Position numbers and translations under genes: made by a program
Notes under the pieces: generated by a model
Database searches by the model: none
The model's input: only the letters and a program-made list of their open reading frames with translations
Told to the model about the DNA's origin: nothing
In this document: one piece after another, positions 8,543 to 17,254 of the stretch
How the letters are laid out: every line of letters begins with the position of its first letter
Numbering within the stretch: position 1 is the stretch's first letter
Source of the DNA: Chloroflexota bacterium
Lineage (GTDB): Bacteria > Chloroflexota > UBA11872
DNA: 64,000 nucleotides
Direction: 5' to 3'
NCBI GenBank assembly: GCA_022821645.1
Contig: JAJEDE010000011.1
Coordinates: 186,001 to 250,000, forward strand

Positions 8543-9832
8543 ATGAACCGAAAGCTCAAGGTCGGATTCATCGGCTGCGGCGGAATCTCTCGGCTCTATA
8601 CCGACATCTATGCGGGGATGACGGACCTGGCCCAGGTCGTTGCCACGGCCGACCTCTATCCCAACCTGGCCGAAGACCGGGCGGCAGCCATCCACGAGGC
8701 GTACACCGCCGAAGCCGCCCGCCAGCGCGCCCTGGCAATCAACGCCCGCGACGAGGAGTCCCGCGAAGCGGCCAGGCAGATGGCCGTGCACGCTCAGGCC
8801 GCGGCTGACAACGACATTCGCACCTACGACGGGCACGAGGCTCTCCTCAACGATCCCGAAATCGACGCCGTGGCCGTTCTCACCACCCCGCCCATTCGCG
8901 GCGTGCCCGTGGTGGCCGCGGCGCGGGCCGGCAAGCACATCTTCACCGAAGGCCCCATGGCCAAGAGCGTGCAGGAGGCGGACGAAATCCTGGCCGCGGT
9001 CGAAGAGGCTGGGGTGACATACGTCTCACAGTGCGGCGGCCGCTACACCCGTGGCCTGCAGCACGCCCGGCGCGCGATCGACAGCGGCCTGATGGGGCCG
9101 CTGGCCGTGGCCAAGATCGAGATCAACTGGTACCACCAGCAGTCCTACTACATGGGCGGCTGGCACGGGAAGTTCGATACGGAGGGCGGTGGCGCGGTCT
9201 TCCACCATGGTCGCTATGTGATTGAGCCCTTCCTGTTTGCCCTGGGCTCGCCGATCGTCGAAGTCACGGCCTACTCCGGCGGCTTTCTGCGCGAGATTGA
9301 GCACGATAGCTACAGCCTGGCCCTGGTCCGCTACGCCAACGGCGCCGTGGGCATCGTGCAGGGATCCTTGCTGCATCATGCGCATCCCCGGACCGAGCAG
9401 ACACGCTGGGAATTCGTCGGCCAGAACGCCTCGATGGTCGTGACCCACGAACACCTGGGCTGGGGGCAGCCGACCGTGCTGCTGAACTCCGGTCGCGAGA
9501 GTGTGTTCAAGCACACCCTGTCGTTCGGTTCCACCAATACCCCGGGGGTGGTGGCCGAACTGGAAGCGCTTGGCGAAGGCCTGGATGACTTCCCCGAGGC
9601 ACCCAGCCAACTCCATCAGAGCCGGCTGTGGGCCAGTTGCGTACTCGAAGACCGTCCCGTTCCGTTCCCCCAGACCATTGCCCGACAGCACGTAGAACTG
9701 ACACGCGCCATCTACAAGTCGGCCGCCACAGGCGCGACTGTCCAACTGCCGCTGGACCGTGACGACCCGTACTACAGCTTTGAGGGCAGGCTCCCCCGTC
9801 CGGACTGGATGCCGCGGCTGCCGAAAGACTGA
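8543..9832 (+). CDS. Gfo/Idh/MocA-family oxidoreductase with atypical active-site motif
   Basis: NAD(P)-dependent sugar or sugar-acid oxidoreductase fold, 429 residues. The Rossmann start is VGFIGCGGIS (about 7-16). An extra Ala/Arg/Glu-rich helical stretch occupies about 45-90, between the first beta-alpha unit and the PEIDAV strand, where ordinary members have a short loop. The usual EKP motif reads EGP (136-138), so the Lys expected to contribute to catalysis is missing. The C-terminal alpha/beta domain looks complete. The start is supported by GGGAG upstream. It may bind cofactor with altered chemistry or act on a different substrate class. It converges on the dehydrogenase gene at 9886. 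Confidence 0.86.
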   Translation: MNRKLKVGFIGCGGISRLYTDIYAGMTDLAQVVATADLYPNLAEDRAAAIHEAYTAEAARQRALAINARDEESREAARQMAVHAQAAADNDIRTYDGHEALLNDPEIDAVAVLTTPPIRGVPVVAAARAGKHIFTEGPMAKSVQEADEILAAVEEAGVTYVSQCGGRYTRGLQHARRAIDSGLMGPLAVAKIEINWYHQQSYYMGGWHGKFDTEGGGAVFHHGRYVIEPFLFALGSPIVEVTAYSGGFLREIEHDSYSLALVRYANGAVGIVQGSLLHHAHPRTEQTRWEFVGQNASMVVTHEHLGWGQPTVLLNSGRESVFKHTLSFGSTNTPGVVAELEALGEGLDDFPEAPSQLHQSRLWASCVLEDRPVPFPQTIARQHVELTRAIYKSAATGATVQLPLDRDDPYYSFEGRLPRPDWMPRLPKD

Positions 9833-9841
9833 CATGCAGCT

Positions 9842-9881
9842 TCAGGGCGGCGATTCTGGACTTCTGGGGCCGCCGCCCTGA
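9842..9881. terminator. Convergent-gene hairpin, likely bidirectional terminator
   Basis: Arms TCAGGGCGGCG and CGCCGCCCTGA are perfect 11-bp reverse complements with an 18-base loop, filling most of the 53-base gap between convergent genes ending at 9832 and 9886. No T tract follows, so efficiency is uncertain. Confidence 0.5.
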
Positions 9882-9885
9882 CTGG

Positions 9886-10917
9886 CTAAGACGCAGCGCC
9901 CGTCCAGTCCAGCACGACACCAGTCCAACCGGTCGGGCCGCGCGAGATCATCGCGTACATCTCCGATGCCTCGGAATACGGCACGTGGTGTGACACCAGG
10001 TGATCGACTGCCAGGCCACCGCGTCCCATCAGTTGGTAGATGTAGGCGCGATTCGCCGGCCGTGTCCAGCGTTGCATGTGGTAGGCCGTCAGCGGATACA
10101 GCCGCGTCTGGTAGGTGCCCGTAATCGTCAACTCCTTGCGCAGCAACTCCTCCTGAAGTCGAATGTCCACGGTACCCGGCGGGCTGCCCGTCAGCGTCAC
10201 CGTCCCGCCCGCCGCCACGGCTCGCATGCAATCCGGCAGGATGGCAGGTGTACGCGTGACCATGAAGACAACCCGAGCGCCTTCGCCGCCAGTCAATTCA
10301 GTCACCCGATCCACAGCGTTCTCGCGGCCAGCGTTCACCGTGTGCGTCGCGCCGCTCTGGCGAGCCAGCTCCAACCGCTCGTCCTCCAGGTCAATCCCAA
10401 TCAGCGGATAGGCGTTCACCATGCGTGCGAACTGCGTCACCAACTGTCCCACCACGCCCTGACCAAACACCGCCACGGAGTCACCGATATAGGGACGACC
10501 TCGCCGGACACCGTGCAACGCCACGTCACACAGCGACAGAAACGTTGCCTGCACGTCCGTCACAGAGTCGGGCACTTTGGGCGGCGGGTAATGCTCTTTC
10601 CGGTCAACCACCCGAGGCGTATCCACTTCCACCAGATGCGCACCTTGGTGCGGTGAGGTGGCATACACCCGGTCCCCTTCGCGATAGCCTTCAACCTGTC
10701 GCCCTACCGCGTCCACAGTCCCCACGCTCGAATAGCCGGGCGAACGCGGCTCAGCGTTTGGCGACTCGAAGCTATTTCGTTCCGACCCAGCACTGACCAA
10801 CGACTGCGTAGTCCGCACGCGTATCTGGTTCGGTGCCGGATCGGACACCCGCACGCTGTCAATCGAAACTCGGCCTGAACCAACGAACGACACCCGCGGG
10901 ACATCAACGGTCGGCAC
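9886..10917 (-). CDS. Medium-chain (zinc-alcohol-dehydrogenase-like) dehydrogenase
   Basis: MDR-superfamily oxidoreductase of about 343 residues with a GroES-like N-terminal half (IRVRTTQSLVSAGSE, EGDRVYA) and a Rossmann half beginning VAVFGQGVVGQ. The GHE segment that normally supplies catalytic-zinc ligands is replaced by PGYSSVG, and the usual early Cys is absent, so it is probably not a classical zinc alcohol dehydrogenase. I chose the GTG start at 10917 because GGAGGT lies six bases upstream; an ATG 13 codons earlier lacks that spacing. It is divergent from the enolase-superfamily gene at 11111, a neighbour fitting sugar-acid metabolism. Substrate unknown. Confidence 0.85.
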   Translation of the reverse strand: MPTVDVPRVSFVGSGRVSIDSVRVSDPAPNQIRVRTTQSLVSAGSERNSFESPNAEPRSPGYSSVGTVDAVGRQVEGYREGDRVYATSPHQGAHLVEVDTPRVVDRKEHYPPPKVPDSVTDVQATFLSLCDVALHGVRRGRPYIGDSVAVFGQGVVGQLVTQFARMVNAYPLIGIDLEDERLELARQSGATHTVNAGRENAVDRVTELTGGEGARVVFMVTRTPAILPDCMRAVAAGGTVTLTGSPPGTVDIRLQEELLRKELTITGTYQTRLYPLTAYHMQRWTRPANRAYIYQLMGRGGLAVDHLVSHHVPYSEASEMYAMISRGPTGWTGVVLDWTGAAS

Positions 10918-11110
10918 GGAGACACCTCCACCCCACGACGCCTCACATCGTCGCACGCGCTTGCTTCCCGTCGCGGCCGAGCCTCACATCGAGCAGCGTC
11001 ACGCGCCATTGCCCACGGCATGGCGGCTAGCGAAGCCAGGGCGACCAACTAGACTGCGAAGCTCCGCAAGGTCGCCGATTCGCTCGAATCTTCTGCATGA
11101 GCGAGGTCAC

Positions 11111-12211
11111 ATGCGAGTCACTGAACTCGAAACCATCGTCATCCAGCAGCCGGGACCGCCACGCGTCATCGAAGACTCAATCCACCGCATCGCCTCGGGT
11201 CGCGACCTGATCGTGCGGCTCCACACGGAAGACGGAATCTACGGCACCTTCACCCTCAGCATCTCGGGCTACGGCGGCGAACTCACGCGCCAACTCTTCG
11301 AAGTTGAAATGCGGAAACTGGTCGTCGGCCAGGACACCTCCATGCCCCGCCGCCTTCGTCGACATCTCTTCGATCAGACCGAGTACTACGGGGTCAGTGG
11401 CCTCGGCGTCTTCGGAATCTCAGTCATCGACTATTGCGTCTGGGACATCCTTGGAAAGGCACGAGACACGTCGGTTGCCCAGTTGCTCGGGCAGTATCAA
11501 ACCGAGATTCCGGCCTACGGCATGGTCGGCTGGCTCAACTTTCCGGTCGACGAGCTTGTCGCCCGCTGCCGGCGGGCCATCGACGCCGGCTACCGCGCCG
11601 TCAAGATCAAAGTCGGCGCGCCTGACCTTGCGGACGATTTGCGCCGCCTCGAAGCCGTACGCAACGCCCTCGGCCCGGAAGTCGACGTGATGGTCGATGC
11701 CAACCAGATTCACCCGGTCGATGAAGCCATTCGCCGAGGCAACGCCTATGAGCCATACGACATCTTCTGGTACGAGGAGCCGCTGCGTCCTTGGATGAAC
11801 TCCGAGTACGGCGAACTCCGAGCCGCCGTGTCAGTCCCCATAGCCACCGGCGAGAACATCTACGGCAAGTACGCCGTGCTCGACTTGCTTGAGAAGCGCG
11901 GCGTCGACATCCTGCAGCCCGACGCCCGCCGCGCCGGCGGCGTCATGGAAATCATGGAAACGGCTGCGCTGGCTGACGCCTACAACGTCCGAATCGCCAC
12001 CCACGGCGGCTGGCAGCACAACTGCCAGATTCTCGCCGCCCTGACCAACGGTATCTACTTGGAAGCCGGCGGCCACACTCACGACGCGTGCTGGGTCGAG
12101 CCTGTTCGAATTGTGGACGGCATGGTCCAGGTACCCGATCGCCCCGGCTTCGGCCTCGAATACCGCGAAGACTGGCTTGCCGAATGCCGAGTAGGCGGCA
12201 GCCGTTCTTAG
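11111..12211 (+). CDS. Mandelate racemase/muconate lactonizing enzyme family protein (probable sugar-acid dehydratase)
   Basis: Enolase-superfamily enzyme, 366 residues, that would abstract a proton alpha to a carboxylate. Visible active-site elements are the KIK motif at 165-167, metal ligands at about Asp196 (VDAN), Glu222 (YEEP) and Glu248 (TGEN), Asp271 (QPDARR) and His298 (THGG). The KxK motif with the Asp-His pair places it in the mandelate racemase subgroup, where many members are acid-sugar dehydratases. The start is the ATG at 11111 with GAGG upstream; the open frame further upstream has a different, Arg/Pro-rich composition. The FAH-family gene at 12224 would suit the next step of a sugar-acid pathway. 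Confidence 0.9.
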   Translation: MRVTELETIVIQQPGPPRVIEDSIHRIASGRDLIVRLHTEDGIYGTFTLSISGYGGELTRQLFEVEMRKLVVGQDTSMPRRLRRHLFDQTEYYGVSGLGVFGISVIDYCVWDILGKARDTSVAQLLGQYQTEIPAYGMVGWLNFPVDELVARCRRAIDAGYRAVKIKVGAPDLADDLRRLEAVRNALGPEVDVMVDANQIHPVDEAIRRGNAYEPYDIFWYEEPLRPWMNSEYGELRAAVSVPIATGENIYGKYAVLDLLEKRGVDILQPDARRAGGVMEIMETAALADAYNVRIATHGGWQHNCQILAALTNGIYLEAGGHTHDACWVEPVRIVDGMVQVPDRPGFGLEYREDWLAECRVGGSRS

Positions 12212-12223
12212 GCTTTCCGCCCG

Positions 12224-13048
12224 CTAACCAGCAACCACCGGGTTGCTCAGCAAGCCGATTCCGTCGATTTCCACCTCGATCGTGTCCCCCGGCTCCAGCG
12301 ATCCACCCCCGGACGGCGTACCCGTGTAGATGCAGTCGCCGGGCTCCAGCCGGATTGCCTGCGCCAGATACGTAACCAGCGAAGCCACGCCAAAAAGCAG
12401 GTCCGACGTGCTCGTATCTTGGGTAACCACACCGTTATGCCGACCCCGCAACCGCAGATCCGTCGGATCCAAGTCAGTCGCGATCACCGGGCCCAAAGGC
12501 TTGAACGTCTCCAGACCCTTCCCAAGCATCAGCACCCCGGTCGCCATCTCCGCCAGTTGCAGCGGCCGCGCGCTTACGTCATTGCCGCAACTGTAGCCCA
12601 GCACGTAGTCCAAGGCGTCGTCCGGGTCAATTCGGTGGCAAGCCTTGCCAATCACCACGACGAGCTCGGCCTCGTAGTCAACCGGCGTAAACGGCTCGTC
12701 CTGCAGATTTGGATCGTGTACCGCGTGCGTGAACCCCGCCTTATTCGGAATCACAATTGACTCGCCAGGGCCAATCACCGACGTCGATGGGAGCTGAAAC
12801 ACCATCGGGAACTGAGGCACGAACACATCCTCGCCACCCTCATGGAGGTGCTCCAGATAATTGCCGCCAACACCTATAAGCTTTGGTGGATCAACCGGGG
12901 CCAGCAGCTTCAACTCATTGACGTCTGCCACACGGCCGCCGACATCAAAGTCGCCAAAGATGTCGCCGCTGATGGCGAACACCGATCCGTCCTCGCCCAA
13001 CGAGCCTAGACACGACCCGACATCCGACGCATAACGGACAAACTTCAT
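12224..13048 (-). CDS. Fumarylacetoacetate hydrolase (FAH) family protein
   Basis: Metal-dependent C-C-bond hydrolase, decarboxylase or isomerase fold acting on 2-keto or diketo acids. The 274 residues begin MKFVRYASD; the conserved core is visible as PKLIGVGGNYLEH, then YEAELVVVIG, GYSCGNDVSAR, and the closing IYTGTPSGGG and LEPGDTIEVEI segments, all family hallmarks. The start at 13048 has GGGAG upstream. The gene converges on the enolase-family gene, with only 12 bases between stop codons. In sugar-acid degradation, enzymes of this family can work downstream of dehydratases; that pairing is inference. Confidence 0.9.
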   Translation of the reverse strand: MKFVRYASDVGSCLGSLGEDGSVFAISGDIFGDFDVGGRVADVNELKLLAPVDPPKLIGVGGNYLEHLHEGGEDVFVPQFPMVFQLPSTSVIGPGESIVIPNKAGFTHAVHDPNLQDEPFTPVDYEAELVVVIGKACHRIDPDDALDYVLGYSCGNDVSARPLQLAEMATGVLMLGKGLETFKPLGPVIATDLDPTDLRLRGRHNGVVTQDTSTSDLLFGVASLVTYLAQAIRLEPGDCIYTGTPSGGGSLEPGDTIEVEIDGIGLLSNPVVAG

Positions 13049-13158
13049 TGCTCGACTCCCCGCGCTGGAAGAGACTGAAATGAGCCCCAATCTCGCCTGC
13101 GGCCGGAATCTCTCCTGGCGGCAAGCGGAGAGGTTCGAATAGTACGTAATGTCCCGAC

Positions 13159-13656
13159 TTGTCCAAAACCGCTTCTACGCGCCACAATCAGCAGGCCACT
13201 GGCACGAGGCGTCAACCCGTGGGCACCATCACCTGTACAAATTGCGGTCGCCACACAGCCGCCCGTTCACCCACGTGCAGGCACTGCGGCTTCGACTCCT
13301 ACCAGGATCGCCGTGAGGGCCAGGTTGAGGACTACGACATTGACCGGGTCATGCGTCGTATCCGCTCAGTTCTCTACGTAATCTTCCTGCCCATCGTGGG
13401 CCTGCTCGGGCAGCTGATTATTGGCGCCCTGCTTATGTTGCCATTCTTCTTCCTGGCCGCCCTCTCGAGCGGCGCCACGGGAGACGGACCCGTTGAACTC
13501 ATGCAAGCCCTTATCGGCTTCGTGTTCAACTGGCCCGGCTACCTCATCATGCTGACATTTACGTACATCGGCCTCTACCGTCGGTTTCTGCGGATTCGGA
13601 CCCTCACGCACAACCTCGTCGTGCCGCTAACGCGCCTCCTCCGCCGTACGTCCTAG
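13159..13656 (+). CDS. Zinc-ribbon, two-segment membrane protein of unknown function
   Basis: Small protein of up to 165 residues. Near the N-terminus are two Cys pairs, C26-x2-C29 and C40-x2-C43, with intervening basic residues, a rubredoxin-like zinc ribbon. Hydrophobic segments follow at about 70-102 and 118-140, and the C-terminus is Arg-rich. This is a common layout for uncharacterised bacterial membrane proteins in which the ribbon is cytoplasmic. The TTG start is uncertain; a GTG about 21 codons downstream also keeps all four Cys. It lies in the same direction as the acetyltransferase gene 40 bases further on. Confidence 0.65.
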   Translation: MSKTASTRHNQQATGTRRQPVGTITCTNCGRHTAARSPTCRHCGFDSYQDRREGQVEDYDIDRVMRRIRSVLYVIFLPIVGLLGQLIIGALLMLPFFFLAALSSGATGDGPVELMQALIGFVFNWPGYLIMLTFTYIGLYRRFLRIRTLTHNLVVPLTRLLRRTS

Positions 13657-13695
13657 CCGAGTCTCAGGTCTGCTCCGGAAGTCAGGAACGATTGA

Positions 13696-14283
13696 GTGAG
13701 TCAACATCGGCCCAGGCCAGCCAGGCTCCGAACCGCTCGCCTGCTGCTGCGGCCGTTCGAGTTCACCGATGTCGACGACGTGAGGGCGTATGCGTCCGAC
13801 GCTGAGGTCGCACGGTATCGCCCGTTACCAGACCCCTACACCCGCAACGACGCCGCAGAGTTCGTTGACCGCCAAATGCGCACCGACTGGTCAACGAATC
13901 CGGAGTTCGCCGTTGTCTATGGGCGGCGGGTCATTGGCGGCATCAGCCTGCACGTGAACCCGGAGCACGAAACCGCCGAGTTGGGCTACCTGCTGGGCAG
14001 GCGCTGGTGGGGGCGAGGACTCGCCACAGATGCCGCTCGCGCGGTTGTCGACTGGGGCTTTCAGAGCTTCGAATTGCACAAGGTGTATGCCCGAGCGCAC
14101 GTCGACAACAAGCCGTCATGGCGTGTCTTGGAAAGGCTGGGCATGACCCGTGAGGGTGTCCTGCGAGGTCATTGGAAAATGCGAGACGAACACGTGGACC
14201 TTGTCTACTACGCCGTGTTTCGCCACGAATGGACGCTGCCAACAAACAGTTGCGCGGACCAGGTCTCGTCAGGGGCGACGTGA
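13696..14283 (+). CDS. GNAT-family N-acetyltransferase, RimJ/RimL-like
   Basis: Predicted acetyl-CoA-dependent N-acetyltransferase of 195 residues. It opens with the family's TARLLLRPFEFTDVDDV segment, carries the acetyl-CoA loop as LLGRRWWGRGLATDAARA, and ends with the ERLGMTREGVLRGHW segment typical of the RimJ/RimL ribosomal-protein acetyltransferase group. The GTG start at 13696 was chosen because it begins shortly before that conserved segment. Its stop codon is one base from the start of the peptidase gene, indicating cotranscription and probable translational coupling. The acceptor may be a ribosomal protein N-terminus or a small amine. Confidence 0.88.
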   Translation: MSQHRPRPARLRTARLLLRPFEFTDVDDVRAYASDAEVARYRPLPDPYTRNDAAEFVDRQMRTDWSTNPEFAVVYGRRVIGGISLHVNPEHETAELGYLLGRRWWGRGLATDAARAVVDWGFQSFELHKVYARAHVDNKPSWRVLERLGMTREGVLRGHWKMRDEHVDLVYYAVFRHEWTLPTNSCADQVSSGAT

Positions 14284-14284
14284 A

Positions 14285-15391
14285 ATGAACGTGGAGCGAT
14301 TCGAAGCTCTTCTTGCCGAGTCTGGAATGGACGCCGTCATCGCCAGTTCTCTCGAGAACGTCTCCTACCTGTCGGGCGCCCGCATGGTCATGCAGCGCCT
14401 GATTCCCGACCGGCTGGCGCTGCTTTTGTGGCCGGGCCAGGGAGATCCAGCCATTGTCGTCTGCAAGGGCGAGGACGTCGCCTGTCGGGACGACTGCCAG
14501 ATCGAAGACATGCGCAGCTATACGGAGTTCGTGGAATCTCCGGCTGATCTCCTTGCTGAAGTCGTTGTCGAAAAGGGGCTTGCCAAGGGCCGACTCGGCA
14601 TTGAGACACATTCTCTGCCAGACGCTTATGTCAACCATCTGCGGAAGCGCCTCCCGCGCGCCACGCTGGTCGACTGCGGGAATCTCCTGGATCGCACCCG
14701 GATGATCAAGACGCGCGAAGAGACTGAGGCCCTGGCCGCGGCCGGGCGGGCGACCGAGCGCGCGATTCGCGACGCCTTCGAGCGGGCATCAGTCGGCGAA
14801 CCGGAAAAGAAGGTCGCCGACGACATCACGGTCGGGGTTACCGCCGCCGGCGCCGATGTCCTGAACTTCATGTTCCTCGGCACCGGAATGCGCTCGTTCG
14901 AATGGCACGCCCGCCCTGGTGCAACGCGCTTGGAAGCTGGCCATGTCGTGCATACGGACGTCGCAGGCAACTTTGTGGGCTACTGGTCGGATCTGGCCCG
15001 CACGGCCTTCGTTGGCAACCCAAGTCCGCATCAGCGAGACATCTACGACCGCCTGTATCAGACCCACGTCGAAACGCTTGACGCAGTCCGGCCCGGCCTG
15101 CGAGCAGGAGATCTGTTCGCCGCCTGCGAGGCGGCGTACCAGAAGGTCGGTCTGCCCTTCCAGATGGCCCACATCGGCCATGGGCTTGGGCTGGGTCTCC
15201 ACGAATACCCCATGCTCAAGCCCACCACAGACGAGCCACTCCAGCCCGGCATGGTGCTTTGCATCGAACCCGCGTACCTCGACCCGGGCGTCGCCGGCTA
15301 TCACATCGAGGACCTCGTTCTGATCACTGACAAGGGACGGGAAGTGCTGACCGACCATGAGCGTGCACGCGAAGCCCAGGTGATCACGTAG
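14285..15391 (+). CDS. M24-family metallopeptidase (Xaa-Pro aminopeptidase-like)
   Basis: Pita-bread-fold peptidase, 368 residues, predicted to remove an N-terminal residue before proline or to hydrolyse a related dipeptide. The N-terminal creatinase-like domain covers about 1-135. The five metal ligands are all visible: Asp225 (HTDVAG), Asp236 (WSDLAR), His299 (HIGHGLG), Glu328 (IEPAY) and Glu342 (HIEDLV). The start at 14285 directly follows the acetyltransferase stop and is preceded by a GGGGCG site. It has no signal peptide and should be cytoplasmic. Confidence 0.92.
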   Translation: MNVERFEALLAESGMDAVIASSLENVSYLSGARMVMQRLIPDRLALLLWPGQGDPAIVVCKGEDVACRDDCQIEDMRSYTEFVESPADLLAEVVVEKGLAKGRLGIETHSLPDAYVNHLRKRLPRATLVDCGNLLDRTRMIKTREETEALAAAGRATERAIRDAFERASVGEPEKKVADDITVGVTAAGADVLNFMFLGTGMRSFEWHARPGATRLEAGHVVHTDVAGNFVGYWSDLARTAFVGNPSPHQRDIYDRLYQTHVETLDAVRPGLRAGDLFAACEAAYQKVGLPFQMAHIGHGLGLGLHEYPMLKPTTDEPLQPGMVLCIEPAYLDPGVAGYHIEDLVLITDKGREVLTDHERAREAQVIT

Positions 15392-15634
15392 TCCGGAGTG
15401 GGCCCTAGCGGGATCGCGACGGCGGGCGGGTCGTGCGTGGGACGTCTCGAGCAAATCGTCAGGTTGTTGTGCCGCATCTCTCCATTTCCCCGGTATTTCA
15501 AACACCTGCCCAACTGCGCTGCCCGAGGCCTCCGGACCAGCGCCTCAATGCCATCGTGTGTATCCCCACGAAGCTGTGCTGGTCGCCACAACTAGGATGA
15601 ACTCAGATCAAGGAAGCAGGCTGAAAGCAAGGGC

Positions 15635-17074
15635 ATGATTCTGGTGACCGGTGCGACCGGCTACATCGGCGGACGCTTGGTCCCTCAGCTGCTTCGCCAA
15701 GGCCACCGCGTTCGCGTCCTCGTGCGAAGCCGGGCGCGCGCACGTTCGCGTTCGTGGTCGAGTAAGGTCGAGATTTCGGTCGGCGACGCCCTAAACCCTG
15801 AGGATCTATCAGAAGCACTCGACGGCGTCGATACCGCCTACTACCTCATTCACAGCATGACCAGAGGAGCCGACTTCGGCGACCTGGATGTCATAGCCGC
15901 CCGGGCATTCGGGTTGGCTGCCAAGCAGGCAAGCGTGAAGCGCATTATCTACCTGGGAGGCCTCGGGGAACCTGGCGCCGATCTGTCTCGCCACCTGCGC
16001 TCACGCCACGAGACGGGACGAGCACTGCGGGAGGGCGAGGTCCCGGTTACGGAATTCCGAGCCGCCGTGATTGTCGGCGCGGGCAGTATCTCCTTCGAGA
16101 TGATCCGATATCTCGTGGAACGCCTACCGGTCATGGTTTGCCCAAAGTGGATTTACTCGCGAATTCAACCCATCGCCGTCGATGACGTTCTGAGCTACCT
16201 GGTGTCGTCGCTATCTGTTCCTGAGAGCACAGGTAAGATCGTCGAGATTGGCGGGAGGGACGTAACCACCTACAAGGGCCTGATTCTTGGCTACGCCAGG
16301 GCCCGAGGTCTTCGGCGGCTGCTAATGCCCGTCCCGGTTCTTACCCCACGACTGTCCTCCTACTGGGTTCACTGGATCACCCCCGTTCCGGCCAACGTCA
16401 CTGCGGCACTTGTGGAGGGGCTTCGAAACGACGTCGTGGTTACAACGGATCTGGCGCGCACGCTCTTTCCCGATATCGAGCCGCTGGACTACACCTTGGC
16501 AGTCGACCGGGTGATAGACGATCTCGACCACGGACACATCCACACGTCCTGGACCGACGCCGCCGGGCCGGAGTCTGAACAAAAGGAATTGGTGCTCTTG
16601 GAGTCCAGCCAGGGGATGATCGTCGAGCGTCGCAGCCGCAGGATTTCAGCTCCGGCGAGCAATGTCTACCGAGTGATCGCCGGGATCGGCGCGGCTCGAG
16701 GGTGGTACTTCGCCGACTGGACCTGGCGGATTCGAGGGGCCCTGGACCGTCTGCTTGGCGGCGTCGGATTACGCCGCGGGCGACGCCATCCCGACGACCT
16801 GCGCATTGGCGATGCGCTTGACTTCTGGCGAGTCGAGGACCTGAGCGTAAACAGGTTGATCCGGCTACGGGCCGAGATGAAACTGCCGGGACGAGCTTGG
16901 CTTGAATTCAGGCTACGAACGGTGGCCGACGGCGCCACCGTCTTGGAGCAGACAGCGGCGTTCAGTCCGAAAGGACTGGCCGGTCTGGCCTACTGGTATG
17001 CCCTGTATCCGATACACGCCTGGATCTTCGACGGATTGGCGACAGCCATTGCCCGGCGTGCGGAGGGTGACTAG
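15635..17074 (+). CDS. NAD(P)-binding Rossmann protein with C-terminal DUF2867-like domain
   Basis: A 479-residue two-domain protein. Residues 1 to about 290 form an atypical extended SDR/NmrA-like domain starting MILVTGATGYIGG, with a YYLIHSM segment and a YLGGLGE strand. Residues from about 320 onward form a DUF2867-like domain with an SRPBCC-type pattern (ISAPASNVYRVIAGIGAARGWYF) followed by an FRLRTV/LEQTAAFSPKGLAG segment. The fused architecture occurs in many bacteria but its reaction is not established. It runs alone on the plus strand, 243 bases after the peptidase gene, and ends one base before a convergent tRNA gene. Confidence 0.85.
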   Translation: MILVTGATGYIGGRLVPQLLRQGHRVRVLVRSRARARSRSWSSKVEISVGDALNPEDLSEALDGVDTAYYLIHSMTRGADFGDLDVIAARAFGLAAKQASVKRIIYLGGLGEPGADLSRHLRSRHETGRALREGEVPVTEFRAAVIVGAGSISFEMIRYLVERLPVMVCPKWIYSRIQPIAVDDVLSYLVSSLSVPESTGKIVEIGGRDVTTYKGLILGYARARGLRRLLMPVPVLTPRLSSYWVHWITPVPANVTAALVEGLRNDVVVTTDLARTLFPDIEPLDYTLAVDRVIDDLDHGHIHTSWTDAAGPESEQKELVLLESSQGMIVERRSRRISAPASNVYRVIAGIGAARGWYFADWTWRIRGALDRLLGGVGLRRGRRHPDDLRIGDALDFWRVEDLSVNRLIRLRAEMKLPGRAWLEFRLRTVADGATVLEQTAAFSPKGLAGLAYWYALYPIHAWIFDGLATAIARRAEGD

Positions 17075-17075
17075 G

Positions 17076-17149
17076 CGCCCCCGGCAGGATTCGAACCTGC
17101 GACCCACGGCTTAGAAGGCCGTCGCTCTGGTCCACTGAGCTACGGGGGC
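17076..17149 (-). tRNA. tRNA-Arg (anticodon TCT)
   Basis: Read on the minus strand, the sequence folds as a complete cloverleaf of about 74 nt. The acceptor stem is GCCCCCG paired with CGGGGGC, with a G discriminator. The D arm is GCTC/GAGC. The anticodon stem ACGGC/GCCGT encloses the loop CTTCTAA, giving anticodon TCT for AGA codons. The T arm is GCAGG-TTCGAAT-CCTGC. The 3' CCA is not encoded and must be added. It lies downstream of the oxidoreductase genes on the same strand and abuts the convergent gene ending at 17074. Confidence 0.95.
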
Positions 17150-17254
17150 TGCGGCGAGTCTGGCACAGCCGCCAACCCGCCTGGGCAGCGCCTACGGGAA
17201 CCCGCGGCTACCGAAGAACCGGTGATTCCGACGTGAGTCCTGGGGAACGGCGCG

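Noticed and set aside
10961-11110. Upstream extension of the enolase-superfamily gene
   Set aside because: The 50 extra residues are Arg/Pro-rich, have no counterpart in the family and precede a well-placed ATG with a GAGG site.
17076-17149. Genomic-island attachment site at the tRNA gene
   Set aside because: No integrase, no direct repeat of the tRNA 3' end seen nearby and ordinary housekeeping genes on the adjacent side.
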